A stretch of 64,000 nucleotides of DNA, from contig CP054936.1 of the NCBI GenBank assembly GCA_013364255.1, positions 4,246,853-4,310,852 of the forward strand, in the 5' to 3' direction. The stretch comes from Streptomyces seoulensis. Its GTDB lineage: Bacteria; Actinomycetota; Actinomycetes; Streptomycetales; Streptomycetaceae. The notes beneath the pieces are model-generated. The model searched no databases. It saw nothing but the letters and a program-made list of their open reading frames with translations, and was not told where the DNA came from. Below, piece after piece: positions 46,489 to 54,829 of the stretch (positions are counted from its first letter, which is position 1; every line of letters starts with the position of its first letter). The translations under genes were made by a program, and so were the position numbers.

Positions 46489-47664
46489 ATGACCTCGCTC
46501 CCGCGCCCCACCACCGACCTCTCGGCGGACGAAGCCCGCCGGATCGCCCTGCGCGCCCAGGGATTCCTCGGCGCTCCCGACCGGCGCTCGGGCGTCCGGG
46601 GCGTCCTGCGCCACCTCGGCGCGGTCCAGCTCGACACCATCTCGGTCCTCGCCCGCTCCCACGAGCTGATCCCCTACGCCCGGCTCGGCGCGGTGGGCCG
46701 CCAGGCCGTCGAACGCGCCTACTGGACCGACGCCCACGCCTTCGAGTACTGGTCGCACGCCGCCTGCGTCCTGCCCATCGAGGAGTGGCCGCACTTCGCC
46801 TTCCGCCGCCGCGCCTACCGCGCCCGCCCGCACTGGGGCCACGAGCTGCCCGAGGGCGTCTACGACCAGGTCGTCAAGCAGCTGCGCGCCGAGGGCCCGC
46901 TGACCGCCACCGAGCTGGGCGGCGCCAAGAAGACCAGCGACTGGTGGGACTGGTCCGGCACCAAGGTCGCCGTGGAGCGCGCCCTGATGTACGGCGAGGT
47001 GGTCTGCGTCGAGCGGCGCGGCTGGAAGCGGGTCTACGACCTCGCCGAGCGCGCGGTCCCGGCGGAGCTGCTGCACGACGAGCTGGACGACGCCGAGTGC
47101 CTGCGCCGGCTGGTCCGGCTGGCCGGCCAGTCCCTCGGCGTGGGCACGCGCGCGGACATCGCCGACTACCACCGCCTCAAGGGCGAGCAGGTCGACGCGG
47201 TGATAGAGGGTTCGGGCCTGGTCCCGGTGACGGTCGAGGGCTGGGCCAAGCCGGCCTGGGCGGACCCGGCCGCCCTGGCGACGCCCCCGCGCGGCCGGCA
47301 CCGCACCACGCTGCTGTCGCCGTTCGACTCCCTGGTCTGGGAGCGGGCGCGCACCGAGCGGATCTTCGGCTTCACCCACCGCCTGGAGGCCTACGTCCCC
47401 AAGCCGAAGCGGGTGCACGGCTACTTCGCCATGCCGGTGCTCGCCGGAGGCCGGCTCGTCGGCCGGGTGGACCCCGCCCGCGAGGGCCGCACGCTGGTGG
47501 CCCGGCAGATCACCCTGGACGGCGCCCGCGCCGTGCCGTCCGTCGCCCAGGCGCTCGTCGAGGCGGCGAGCTGGGTGGACTGCACGGACGTACGCGTCGA
47601 ACGCGTGGACGCCCCCGAACTGCGCGAGCCCCTCGTCCTGGAACTCGCCCGCGCCCTGGCCTGA
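46489..47664 (+). CDS. YcaQ-like interstrand-crosslink DNA glycosylase
   Basis: A 391-aa winged-helix protein of the HTH_42/YcaQ family, monofunctional glycosylases that unhook bulky N7 adducts and interstrand crosslinks. The catalytic QxD-type motif AVQLDTISVLARSHEL is at about residues 43-60. TLLSPFDSLVWERARTERIFGFTHRLEAYVPKPKRVHGYFAMPVL is the conserved C-terminal block. In Streptomyces, relatives such as AlkZ provide self-resistance to DNA-alkylating antibiotics, but this copy has no biosynthetic cluster beside it and looks like housekeeping repair. TATCGT ends 8 nt before ATG, with no ribosome-binding site: probably leaderless. Confidence 0.88.
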   Translation: MTSLPRPTTDLSADEARRIALRAQGFLGAPDRRSGVRGVLRHLGAVQLDTISVLARSHELIPYARLGAVGRQAVERAYWTDAHAFEYWSHAACVLPIEEWPHFAFRRRAYRARPHWGHELPEGVYDQVVKQLRAEGPLTATELGGAKKTSDWWDWSGTKVAVERALMYGEVVCVERRGWKRVYDLAERAVPAELLHDELDDAECLRRLVRLAGQSLGVGTRADIADYHRLKGEQVDAVIEGSGLVPVTVEGWAKPAWADPAALATPPRGRHRTTLLSPFDSLVWERARTERIFGFTHRLEAYVPKPKRVHGYFAMPVLAGGRLVGRVDPAREGRTLVARQITLDGARAVPSVAQALVEAASWVDCTDVRVERVDAPELREPLVLELARALA

Positions 47665-47718
47665 GCCGGTCTGCGAGCCGGTCTCCGAGCCGGGGCGGGG
47701 TCCTGCCGGGGTTCGGGG

Positions 47719-48462
47719 TCAGCGGATCTCGAGGATCTTCTCGCGCATCGCGTAGACCACCGCTTCCATCCTGGAGTGCAGCTGGAGCTTCTCCAGGATG
47801 TTGCGGACGTGGTTCTTCACGGTGTTCTCCGAGATGAACAGCTCCTTGGCGATGTCCCGGTTGTTCATCCCGGTGGCGACGAGCTTGAGGACCTCCAGCT
47901 CGCGGTCGGTCAGCCGGGGCGCGGGCACCAGGCGGCGCTCGTCGGTGCGCTGGATCATCGACTTGAACTCGGTGAGCAGCTTCGACGCCATGGACGGGCT
48001 GATCTGCGACTGGCCGTCGGCCACCGCGCGGATGGCGGTGGCCACCTCGTCGGTGGAGATCTCCTTGAGGAGGTAGCCGGTGGCGCCGGCCTTGATGGCG
48101 TCGTAGAGGTCGGCTTCCTCGTCGCTGATCGTCAGCATGATGATCTTCGCGCTGGGGGCCACCTCCTTGAGGGAGGTGCACGCCTCGATCCCGCCGCGCC
48201 TGGGCATCCGGACGTCCATCAGCACGATGTCGGGCAGCAGGTCGGCGGCCTTGTCGACGGCCTCGGCGCCGTCGCCCGCCTCGCCGACGACCTGGATGTC
48301 CTCCTCGGCGGCGAGCACGATCTCCAGTCCGCGCCGGAAGAGGGCGTGGTCGTCCACGACGAGGACCCTGATCGGTTCGGCGCGGGACGCGTCCGGGTCG
48401 GGGCCCGTCCCGGCGACGCCGTCGGCGTCCTCGTCCGCCGGCGGTCCGAAGCTGTCCGTCAT
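47719..48462 (-). CDS. orrA: Orphan NarL/LuxR-type response regulator (OrrA-like)
   Basis: A 247-aa regulator. The receiver domain (about 31-150) has VVDDH, phospho-acceptor Asp83 (VLMDVRMP), Thr in LTISDEE and Lys in LLKEIS. The C-terminal LuxR helix-turn-helix is LTDRELEVLKLVATGMNNRDIAKELFISENTVKNHVRNIL. An acidic 30-residue N-terminal extension precedes the receiver. No histidine kinase lies beside it. Position and size match what I recall of S. coelicolor OrrA (SCO3008), an orphan regulator paired with OhkA. The ATG is preceded by GGGGAGG at 7-nt spacing. Confidence 0.88.
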   Translation of the reverse strand: MTDSFGPPADEDADGVAGTGPDPDASRAEPIRVLVVDDHALFRRGLEIVLAAEEDIQVVGEAGDGAEAVDKAADLLPDIVLMDVRMPRRGGIEACTSLKEVAPSAKIIMLTISDEEADLYDAIKAGATGYLLKEISTDEVATAIRAVADGQSQISPSMASKLLTEFKSMIQRTDERRLVPAPRLTDRELEVLKLVATGMNNRDIAKELFISENTVKNHVRNILEKLQLHSRMEAVVYAMREKILEIR

Positions 48463-48799
48463 CGTTGTTCCTCCCCCTGAGGCTGTGGCCTGGTGTGCGG
48501 TGCCGTGGCCAACCCAAGGCAACGGCCCAGCGGTTGGGCCGTTGCGGCCATGATTCCATGTCCGGTCGGCACCGAGGTGACCAAGCCGGGGGCGCGACCG
48601 GGGCGCGCGGGGGTCGCACACCGGTGCCCCTGGGGCGCACGCGCGCTCCAGGGGCACCGCTCGACTGTCGGCCGGGCGGGTCCGGCCGGGGTCAGTCAGG
48701 TTCCGTCAGTCGGGTTCAGCCGTCAGCCGCGGCCGGGGTCGGCCGTGGGCCGGCCGGGGTCAGCCGGGGTCAGCCGGGGTCAGCCGGGGTCAGCCGGGG
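48463..48799. other. Spacer between hpf and orrA, mostly repeats
   Basis: 337 bp between two minus-strand genes. The part next to orrA carries its ribosome-binding site and presumably its promoter; an inverted repeat with CAACGGCCCA/TGGGCCGTTG arms lies at about 48,520-48,545, and one with GTGCCCCTGG/CCAGGGGCAC arms at about 48,623-48,659. The rest is a degenerating 10-bp repeat array. No gene is visible. Confidence 0.6.
48520..48545. promoter_or_regulatory. Inverted repeat upstream of orrA
   Basis: CAACGGCCCA pairs with TGGGCCGTTG across a short GCGGT spacer, about 60 nt before the orrA start. It could be an operator for a dimeric regulator, including OrrA itself, or a leader hairpin. Confidence 0.5.
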
Positions 48800-48806
48800 T
48801 CAGCCG
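48751..48806. repeat. 10-bp tandem repeat at the hpf stop codon
   Basis: Four exact CAGCCGGGGT units (48761-48800) are flanked by degenerate copies on both sides, extending left to about 48,690. The hpf stop codon is formed by the array itself (position 48800-48802). On the hpf strand each unit contains TGA, and a 10-bp period places a stop in all three frames within three units. Confidence 0.85.
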
Positions 48807-49492
48807 CCCAGCGTCCCGCCCGCGTCGGGCGAGGGCTCCTCGGCGACCATCGTGTCCGTACTGAGGTGGATCACGCCGTAGTCGTAGGCGTGCCGCCGGT
48901 AGACGACGCTGGGCTCCTTGGTCTCGGAGTCGACGAACAGATAGAAGTCGTGCCCGACCAGCTCCATCTCGTAGAGAGCCTGGTCGAGGGTCATCGGAGC
49001 GGCGACGTGGGTCTTCTCGCGGACGACGAGGGGTCCGTCCCCCTGCACCTCCAGCGAGCCGACCTTCTTGGTGGGCACCTGGTCCGCCTCGTCCTGGCCG
49101 ACGACCAGGCCGTCGCCGTTCAGCGTCGCCGCGCCCGGGACGTGGTCGGCCACCTCGGCCGCCGGGATCCGGCGCGCACCGCGGCGCGAGAAGCGCTTGT
49201 CGTGCTGCTTGCGCAGCCGGGCGCCGAGCTTCTCCGCCGCCATGTCGAGCGCCGCGTAGGGATCACTGGCCGCTGCCTCCGCCCGGATCACCGGACCGCG
49301 GGAGCGGAGCGTGATCTCCACTCGGTCGGACCGGTCGGCCTGTCGGGGGTTGGGCTCCTTGGACACCTCGACGTCGAGGCTGATCACCTTGCCATCGAGC
49401 TTCTGGATCTTCTCCAGGTTCAGCTTGTCGGCCACGTGCTTGCGGAACCGCTCGGGCACCTCGGTCTTGCGGCCCTTGACGACGATGTCCAC
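48800..49492 (-). CDS. hpf: Long-form ribosome hibernation promoting factor
   Basis: A 230-aa long HPF that binds the 30S subunit and dimerises ribosomes into inactive 100S particles in stationary phase. The N-terminal domain (1-105) has VDIVVKGRKTEVPERFRKHVADKL and SDPYAALDMAAEKLGARLRKQHDK; the C-terminal dimerisation domain is KTHVAAPMTLDQALYEMELVGHDFYLFVDSETKEPSVVYRRHAYDYGVIHL. The GTG start has GGAG at 6-nt spacing. A stem-loop sits just upstream of the ribosome-binding site. The last codons run into a 10-bp repeat array. Confidence 0.95.
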   Translation of the reverse strand: MDIVVKGRKTEVPERFRKHVADKLNLEKIQKLDGKVISLDVEVSKEPNPRQADRSDRVEITLRSRGPVIRAEAAASDPYAALDMAAEKLGARLRKQHDKRFSRRGARRIPAAEVADHVPGAATLNGDGLVVGQDEADQVPTKKVGSLEVQGDGPLVVREKTHVAAPMTLDQALYEMELVGHDFYLFVDSETKEPSVVYRRHAYDYGVIHLSTDTMVAEEPSPDAGGTLGG

Positions 49493-49814
49493 GCAGAACT
49501 CCGTTCCCGGATCGCTCCGCTTCGACGGCGGAGCGTCTCCCTTTCGCACCCGGTTCCGGTCAGGTCCGGAACCTCGGACTCGGTGACGTACACCTCCTCC
49601 TCCCCCGCGGGCGAGATCTCCACCCTGCCGGCGGGCGATTGCGGGAAAAAATTCCGCGAACACACTGCACGGCATTCCGATATGACGGGAGCGGCCTGCG
49701 CCTTTCCCCTCACCACCGAACATATCTCGCTCGGACGGATGACGTCACCCTCTACTGCGGCGTACCTCCGTTCAGGTGAATTACCCCTGCTATCAGCTGC
49801 AACGACGCACGTTC
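49493..49814. other. hpf leader and promoter region
   Basis: 322 bp, lower in GC than the surroundings. On the minus strand GGGTAA (about 49,780-49,786) is preceded at 13 bp by GTTG, weakly resembling a stress-sigma (SigB-type) promoter. A short inverted repeat with an A6 centre lies at about 49,640. The comF 3' end borders the right side. No gene is seen. Confidence 0.4.
49514..49534 (-). promoter_or_regulatory. Stem-loop in hpf leader
   Basis: GCTCCGC and GCGGAGC form a 7-bp stem with a 7-nt loop, ending about 22 nt before the hpf GTG and just upstream of its Shine-Dalgarno. It could affect hpf mRNA stability or translation. Confidence 0.4.
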
Positions 49815-50690
49815 TCAGTCAGTTCCTGTGTTTATTCCGAAGGAAACCGGCGACGACGCCACGACGGCCGCGCAGATCACTTCGCCGGCACCGTACGCGC
49901 TCGCCCTTTCCGATGCTCCGTACATCGGGTTTCCCTCCTCTCCCCGTCGTGTTCCCGAGTTCCGTAGCACCATCCCTTCCCGGGCGCGCGCGGTGTACAC
50001 GGCCGATGACACCGCGCGTGCCGCCTCCGTCAACGACGCGCCCGTCGTCATCAGGTCGTCCACCAGCACGACCGGCCCGCGCCGCAGCAGGCGCACACCG
50101 CCCGGCGCCACCTCCAGCGCACCGGCCAGGTTGGCCTGCCGCTGCCGGGAGTCCAGTCCCGCCTGGTCGGCCACCGCACGCCGCTGCCGCAGCACCGCCG
50201 GCGCCCCGGCCGGCGTCCCCGTCCGGCGCAGCTCGGCGGCCGCCGCGAGCGCGATCCGCCGCGCCGGATCGTGCCCCCGCGCCCGCACGGCACGCCGCGC
50301 CGACGGCACGGGAACCAGCAGCACGGGCCCCACGCCCCCGTACCCGGCGCCGCGCGCGGCCGTCGCGCCCACCGCCCCGGTCCACCGCAACCCGGCCCAC
50401 CGAAGCCCGGCCAGCACCGCGCCCGCCAGCGCCGCGCCCAGCGGAGCCGCGAGGGACAGCGCGCCGCGCTCCTTGTGGGCGAGGAGCACGGCCCGCACCT
50501 CGTCCGCGTAGGGCGCCGCCGCGTGCACGGCGGGCAGCCCGGACGGCTCCGGCGCCGGCCGCACCCACCGCGGCCCGGACCCGCGCAGGACGGCACGGCA
50601 CCGGGGACACAGCACCGTGCGCGGCCTGCCGCACCCCGCGCAATCGGCCGGCAGCACCAGGTCGGTGAGGTCCTGCCACCACCCGTGCAC
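49815..50690 (-). CDS. comF: ComF-family phosphoribosyltransferase
   Basis: A 291-aa protein. An N-terminal zinc-type CAGC...CPRC pair precedes a type I phosphoribosyltransferase domain with the PRPP loop VVLVDDLMTTGAS and the family block VPVPSARRAVRARGHD...RQRQANLAGAL. ComF homologues take part in DNA uptake in competent bacteria; in Streptomyces the role is unknown. The start is uncertain: GTG 50690 matches the family N-terminus (HGWWQDLTDLVLPADCAGCG) but its GGAGGT has no spacer. GTGs at 50714 and 50789 are alternatives, and the upstream extension would encode the DnaA-box repeat. Confidence 0.85.
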   Translation of the reverse strand: MHGWWQDLTDLVLPADCAGCGRPRTVLCPRCRAVLRGSGPRWVRPAPEPSGLPAVHAAAPYADEVRAVLLAHKERGALSLAAPLGAALAGAVLAGLRWAGLRWTGAVGATAARGAGYGGVGPVLLVPVPSARRAVRARGHDPARRIALAAAAELRRTGTPAGAPAVLRQRRAVADQAGLDSRQRQANLAGALEVAPGGVRLLRRGPVVLVDDLMTTGASLTEAARAVSSAVYTARAREGMVLRNSGTRRGEEGNPMYGASERASAYGAGEVICAAVVASSPVSFGINTGTD

Positions 50691-50729
50691 ACCTCCACTG
50701 TGCCCACGCGGCACGGCCTCGGCCACCCC

Positions 50730-50762
50730 TGTGGACAACGCGCCCCACAAGCCTGTGGACAA
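50730..50762. promoter_or_regulatory. Two DnaA boxes upstream of comF
   Basis: TGTGGACAA occurs at 50730-50738 and again at 50754-50762, same orientation, 24 bp apart; the complement TTGTCCACA is the consensus Streptomyces DnaA box. They lie just upstream of, or in the first codons of, comF. They are too few for an origin and there is no dnaA/dnaN context. Confidence 0.65.
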
Positions 50763-50924
50763 CTCCGCCCACGCTTCCCGACCGTTCACTCACACGAGTG
50801 AGACCACAGGCGAGAAGCACGGGCGGGAGGCACGAGCGGGGAGCGCACCCGGCGAGCGAGCGCGCAGCGCGCAGGCGGCAGGCGAGTGCCGGAGGCGCGA
50901 GGGCCGGGGGCCGGGGCAGGACCG

Positions 50925-52763
50925 TCACCCGGGATAGACCGGCGCCGCCCCCTCCTTGAGCACCTTCTGCCACTGCGCCCCGGCCGGCAGCCGCACGATG
51001 CCGTCCGCCGACGAGTACGCCACCAGCGGCAGCCGGTCGTCCTCGGACGCGGCGATCGACCGCACCCCGGTGAGCGCGGCCGGCGTCGGCCCCTCGGGCG
51101 TGGAGCCGTCGACCTGGACGTACCGCATCGTCTGGACGCCGCCCTGTTCCTGCCCGGCCACCACGAGCCGGCTGTCGCCCGCCCACGACATGGCGGTGAC
51201 GTCCTCCAGCTCGGGCGCGGCGGGCCGCAGCTCCAGCACCGACACCGCCGGCCGGTCGCCGCTCGTGTCGCGCTCGATCCGGCCGACGAGCAGCGAGCTG
51301 TTGCCGTCCTCGTGCTGGACGACCAGCGCTATGCGCACCCCGTCGGCGGCCACCCGCACCGCGTCGACGCGCCCGTCGAGTCCGGGCACCGTCACCTCGA
51401 CGGGACGCCCGGCACCCTGCTCCAGCACCAGCAGCCGCGGCCGCGAGGGATCGCGGTCGGCCACCCACAGATCACCGCGCGCGTCCCAGCTGGGCGCGGT
51501 CAGCCGGTCGTCCTCGGTGGCGCCCCGGCTCGTCAGCACGGGGTCGCCGAGCGGGCCGCCCGACACCAGCGATCCGACGAACAGCGACTTCTTGTCGAAG
51601 CCGATCCCGGCCGCGGTGCGCTCGTCCCACGACACGGCCGCCGAGCTGAGTTTCTGCGCGCCCTCGCCCAGCGCGCCCGGCACCGGTTCGGCGCCCGTCA
51701 CGGCGCTGCCGCCGGACATCCGCACCAGGCGGCGCTTGTCGTCGAGGAGGTACAGGTACTCGGGCCGCTTCTCGGAGCCGCGCGCGGCGACGGCCCGCGC
51801 CTGGTCCTCGCCGAGCGCGCACAGCGTCTGCCCGTCCGCCCCCTGCAAGGTCACCGCGTCCACGGTCGGCGTCAGGTTCTGCAGCGTGAACAGCAGCTGG
51901 GTCGCCATCTCCGAGCACCGCGCGCCGCCGATCCGGGACGCCTTCACGTCCAGCGGCACCGTCAGCCGGTTCTGGTCGTCGGGCGACAGGGCGGTGACGC
52001 CCTTGCGCAGCGCCGCACCGGTCGGGAAGCTCGACCGGACCACCGGCCGCAGCCAGTGTGTGGGCCCGGCCAGGACGGAGCGCACCGTCTGCGTCATCGC
52101 GTCCACCCGCCGGCGCACGAAGACGGGGTCGGCGACGGCCGTCGCCGGCGTCCCCGCCACGGCCCTGGTGTTGGAGGCGAAGTAGTACTTGTTGACGGAC
52201 ATGTAGTTGCGCTGGAAGTCCGACTGGCCCATGACGACGCCCTGCGGCGGCGCGTCGATGCGCCACTGCTCGGTCTTCTTGTCCCGCGTCAGGTGCACCG
52301 CCTGCCCGTAGTGCCCCTCCAGCGGCGCGTACGACTGCTGCCGGTCCACCCGGGCCACCTTGCTGCCGGTCAGCGTGACCCCGTAGTCACCGGCGTCCTC
52401 GCGTCCGGCCGAGCGCTCGGTGCGGATGTCCGGCCCGTTGGCGAGGACGGTCGTGGACTCCTCCGGGTCCCACTGCCGCGAGGCCGCCGCGGTCAGATAC
52501 TGGCGCGCCGTCGCGTACGTGGGGTCGTCGCTGGTCAGCGCCTCCAGGAAGCCCTGCACGATCTCCGCGGGCGGGGCGTCCTCACGCGGCGGCATGGCGA
52601 ACACCCGTACCTCGGCGTCCTGGCGCTGGGTGGACTCCACGTCGCGCAGGTCGCCGCTGTCGGGCATCGAGGCGCACCCGGCCAGCAGAACCGTCCCACA
52701 GGCGGCGTACGCCACCGCGCGCATCGGCCGACGCCGCGCGCCCCCCTCGCGCTCAGCGCCCAC
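50925..52763 (-). CDS. lpqB: Lipoprotein LpqB, MtrB accessory
   Basis: A 612-aa secreted lipoprotein with lipobox LLAGC near residue 29. A GerMN-like region (about 195-320) and a C-terminal beta-propeller-like domain (about 330-600) follow, as in the LpqB family. In mycobacteria LpqB interacts with the sensor domain of MtrB and tunes MtrA signalling. It overlaps the 3' end of mtrB by 11 bp; the GTG start has GGGAGG at 7-nt spacing inside mtrB. Expression is therefore coupled to mtrAB. Confidence 0.94.
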   Translation of the reverse strand: MGAEREGGARRRPMRAVAYAACGTVLLAGCASMPDSGDLRDVESTQRQDAEVRVFAMPPREDAPPAEIVQGFLEALTSDDPTYATARQYLTAAASRQWDPEESTTVLANGPDIRTERSAGREDAGDYGVTLTGSKVARVDRQQSYAPLEGHYGQAVHLTRDKKTEQWRIDAPPQGVVMGQSDFQRNYMSVNKYYFASNTRAVAGTPATAVADPVFVRRRVDAMTQTVRSVLAGPTHWLRPVVRSSFPTGAALRKGVTALSPDDQNRLTVPLDVKASRIGGARCSEMATQLLFTLQNLTPTVDAVTLQGADGQTLCALGEDQARAVAARGSEKRPEYLYLLDDKRRLVRMSGGSAVTGAEPVPGALGEGAQKLSSAAVSWDERTAAGIGFDKKSLFVGSLVSGGPLGDPVLTSRGATEDDRLTAPSWDARGDLWVADRDPSRPRLLVLEQGAGRPVEVTVPGLDGRVDAVRVAADGVRIALVVQHEDGNSSLLVGRIERDTSGDRPAVSVLELRPAAPELEDVTAMSWAGDSRLVVAGQEQGGVQTMRYVQVDGSTPEGPTPAALTGVRSIAASEDDRLPLVAYSSADGIVRLPAGAQWQKVLKEGAAPVYPG

Positions 52764-54828
52764 GAAATGCCTCCCCTTGCTGCTGCGCGTCCCGCGCCCC
52801 GGCTCCTTCCGGGTCCGCGGAGCCCGCGCTCCGTTCCTTGGCCGCCTCCGCGCCGGGCGCCGTCTCCGGCCGCCGGCCGCCCGAGGCGGGCCGGGGCACG
52901 ACGCGCGCGCCGTTGCCGGGCAGCGCCGTCGGGTCGGCGGTGGGCGCCTGTACGGCCGGGCGGGCCGCTATCGGGTCCCGGCCGGGCGCCGACCGCTCGC
53001 CGGAGGGCTGCACCGGCACGGTGGCCGGCTTGGCGCCGTCCTTGGCGGCGGCGTCGGCCGGCCCCCGGTTGCGGCGCGAGTCCTTGGGTTCGAGCGGGAT
53101 CGGCGAGCCGCGCAGCGGTTCGTCCGCCGTCCGGGGCAGCGTCAGCCGGAACTGCGAGCCGCCGCCCGGCTCGCCCCACGCCTGGAGCCAGCCGCCGTGC
53201 AGCCGCGCGTCCTCCAGGGCGATGGACAGCCCGAGGCCCGTGCCGCCGGTGGTCCGCGCGCGTGCCGGGTCGGCGCGCCAGAAGCGGCTGAAGACGCGGG
53301 TCGCCTCGCCCGGCTTGAGCCCGACGCCGTAGTCGCGGACCGCGACGGCGACCGCGCCGCCCGCCGCGGCGAGCTTGACGACGACGTCCCGGCCCTCGCC
53401 GTGCTCGACGGCGTTGACGACGAGGTTGCGCAGGACGCGCTCCAGGCGGCGCGCGTCGGCCTCGGCGACGACGGGCTGCTGGTCGCCGACGACGCGTATC
53501 AGGGTGCCCTTGCGCTCGGCGAGCGGTTCGGCCCCGCTGACCACCCGCCGTACGACCTCGCGCAGGTCGATCGCGTCGGCGTCCAGCGCGGCGGCGCCCG
53601 CGTCGAAGCGGCTGATCTCCAGCAGGTCGGCGAGCAGCGACTCGAACCGGTCCACCTGGTCCAGCAGGAGTTCCGCCGAACGGGCGGTGACCGGGTCGAA
53701 GTCCTCGCGCGCCTCGTGGATGACGTCGGCGGCCATCCGCACGGTCGTCAGCGGCGTACGCAGCTCGTGCGAGACGTCGGAGACGAAACGGCGCTGCATC
53801 CGCGACAGGTCCTCCAGCTGGTTGATCTTCAGCTGGAGGTTCTGCGCCATCTTGTTGAAGGCCTCGCCGAGCCGGGCGATGTCGTCCTCGCCGGTGACCT
53901 TCATCCGCTCCTGGAGCCGACCGGCCGACAGCCGCTCGGCGATGCCGGCCGCCATCCGCACGGGCGTGACGACCTGGCGCACCACGAGCCAGGCGATGGC
54001 GCCGAGCAGGACGACGACGAACAGGCCCGCCGTCGCCAGCGTCCCCTTGACCAGGCTGAGCGACTTCTCCTCCTGGCTGAGCGGGAAGAGGTAGTACAGC
54101 TGGTACGGGTCGCCGTTGGGGTCGTTGACCTGCTTGCCGATGACCAGCGCGGGCTGCGGATTCTTGTCGGTGTCCTTGTAGATGATCCGGGTGTAGCTCT
54201 GGGCGGCGGTCATGCTGCCGTTGATCCGCGCCCGCAGGTCCTCGGGGACGCTCGCGGCGGGGTCCACCCGGCCGGAGGCGCGCGGGCCGCGGCCGCCGGT
54301 GCCGTCGTCGGTGGGCAGCGTGACCACGTCGAAGGCGCCCTGGCCGCCGCTGGAGAGCGAGGAGACCAGCTCGCTCATCCACGAGATGAGGTTCTGGGAG
54401 GCGCGGGCGTCACCGGAGGCGCCGTCGTCGGCGGTGCCGGCCGCGGCCTCGTCCGCCTTCTGCTTGGCGACCGCGAACCCGCCGGTGGCCTGGCTCTGCG
54501 ACGCCTTCACCTTGGCGTCCAGCAGTCCGTTGCGCACCTGGCCGATCACGACGAAGCCCAGCAGCAGGACGACGCCGAGCGACATCAGCAGCGTGGTGGC
54601 GACGACCTTGAGCTGGATGTTGCGCCGCCACAGCCGCATGACCGGCAGCAGCGGCCGGCGCACCCAGCGTATGAGCAGGCGCAGTACGGGGCTGCCCTGC
54701 ACGCCTCCGTGCAGCAGCCCGCCCTCCAGGAGGCGTCCCCAGCGCGAACCCGCACCCGATCGGCCGACAGGCCGCCCCGTGCGGGTTCCGGACCGTCCGG
54801 ACGCCGAAGCGGCACTGTCTCCGGTCAT
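52753..54828 (-). CDS. mtrB: Sensor histidine kinase MtrB
   Basis: A 691-aa kinase with two transmembrane helices (about 75-95 and 270-290) flanking an outer sensor domain, then HAMP (RQVVTPVRMAAGIAERLSAGRL), a HisKA domain with phospho-acceptor His354 (SDVSHELRTPL) and an ATPase domain (NLVVNAVEHG, DYGVGL, GGTGLGLSIALE). A long Pro/Ala-rich C-terminal tail (about 590-691) is probably disordered. The start at 54828 (MTGDSAAS) follows the mtrA stop by 1 nt. MtrAB controls wall metabolism, osmotic response and development in Streptomyces. Confidence 0.95.
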   Translation of the reverse strand: MTGDSAASASGRSGTRTGRPVGRSGAGSRWGRLLEGGLLHGGVQGSPVLRLLIRWVRRPLLPVMRLWRRNIQLKVVATTLLMSLGVVLLLGFVVIGQVRNGLLDAKVKASQSQATGGFAVAKQKADEAAAGTADDGASGDARASQNLISWMSELVSSLSSGGQGAFDVVTLPTDDGTGGRGPRASGRVDPAASVPEDLRARINGSMTAAQSYTRIIYKDTDKNPQPALVIGKQVNDPNGDPYQLYYLFPLSQEEKSLSLVKGTLATAGLFVVVLLGAIAWLVVRQVVTPVRMAAGIAERLSAGRLQERMKVTGEDDIARLGEAFNKMAQNLQLKINQLEDLSRMQRRFVSDVSHELRTPLTTVRMAADVIHEAREDFDPVTARSAELLLDQVDRFESLLADLLEISRFDAGAAALDADAIDLREVVRRVVSGAEPLAERKGTLIRVVGDQQPVVAEADARRLERVLRNLVVNAVEHGEGRDVVVKLAAAGGAVAVAVRDYGVGLKPGEATRVFSRFWRADPARARTTGGTGLGLSIALEDARLHGGWLQAWGEPGGGSQFRLTLPRTADEPLRGSPIPLEPKDSRRNRGPADAAAKDGAKPATVPVQPSGERSAPGRDPIAARPAVQAPTADPTALPGNGARVVPRPASGGRRPETAPGAEAAKERSAGSADPEGAGARDAQQQGEAFRGR

Positions 54829-54829
54829 G

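Noticed and set aside
46489..47664. YcaQ-like glycosylase as a self-resistance gene of an antibiotic cluster
   Set aside because: No biosynthetic genes are nearby and the neighbours are core genes, so a housekeeping repair role is more likely.
50730..50762. DnaA boxes considered as a replication origin
   Set aside because: Only two boxes, no AT-rich unwinding region and no dnaA/dnaN neighbours.
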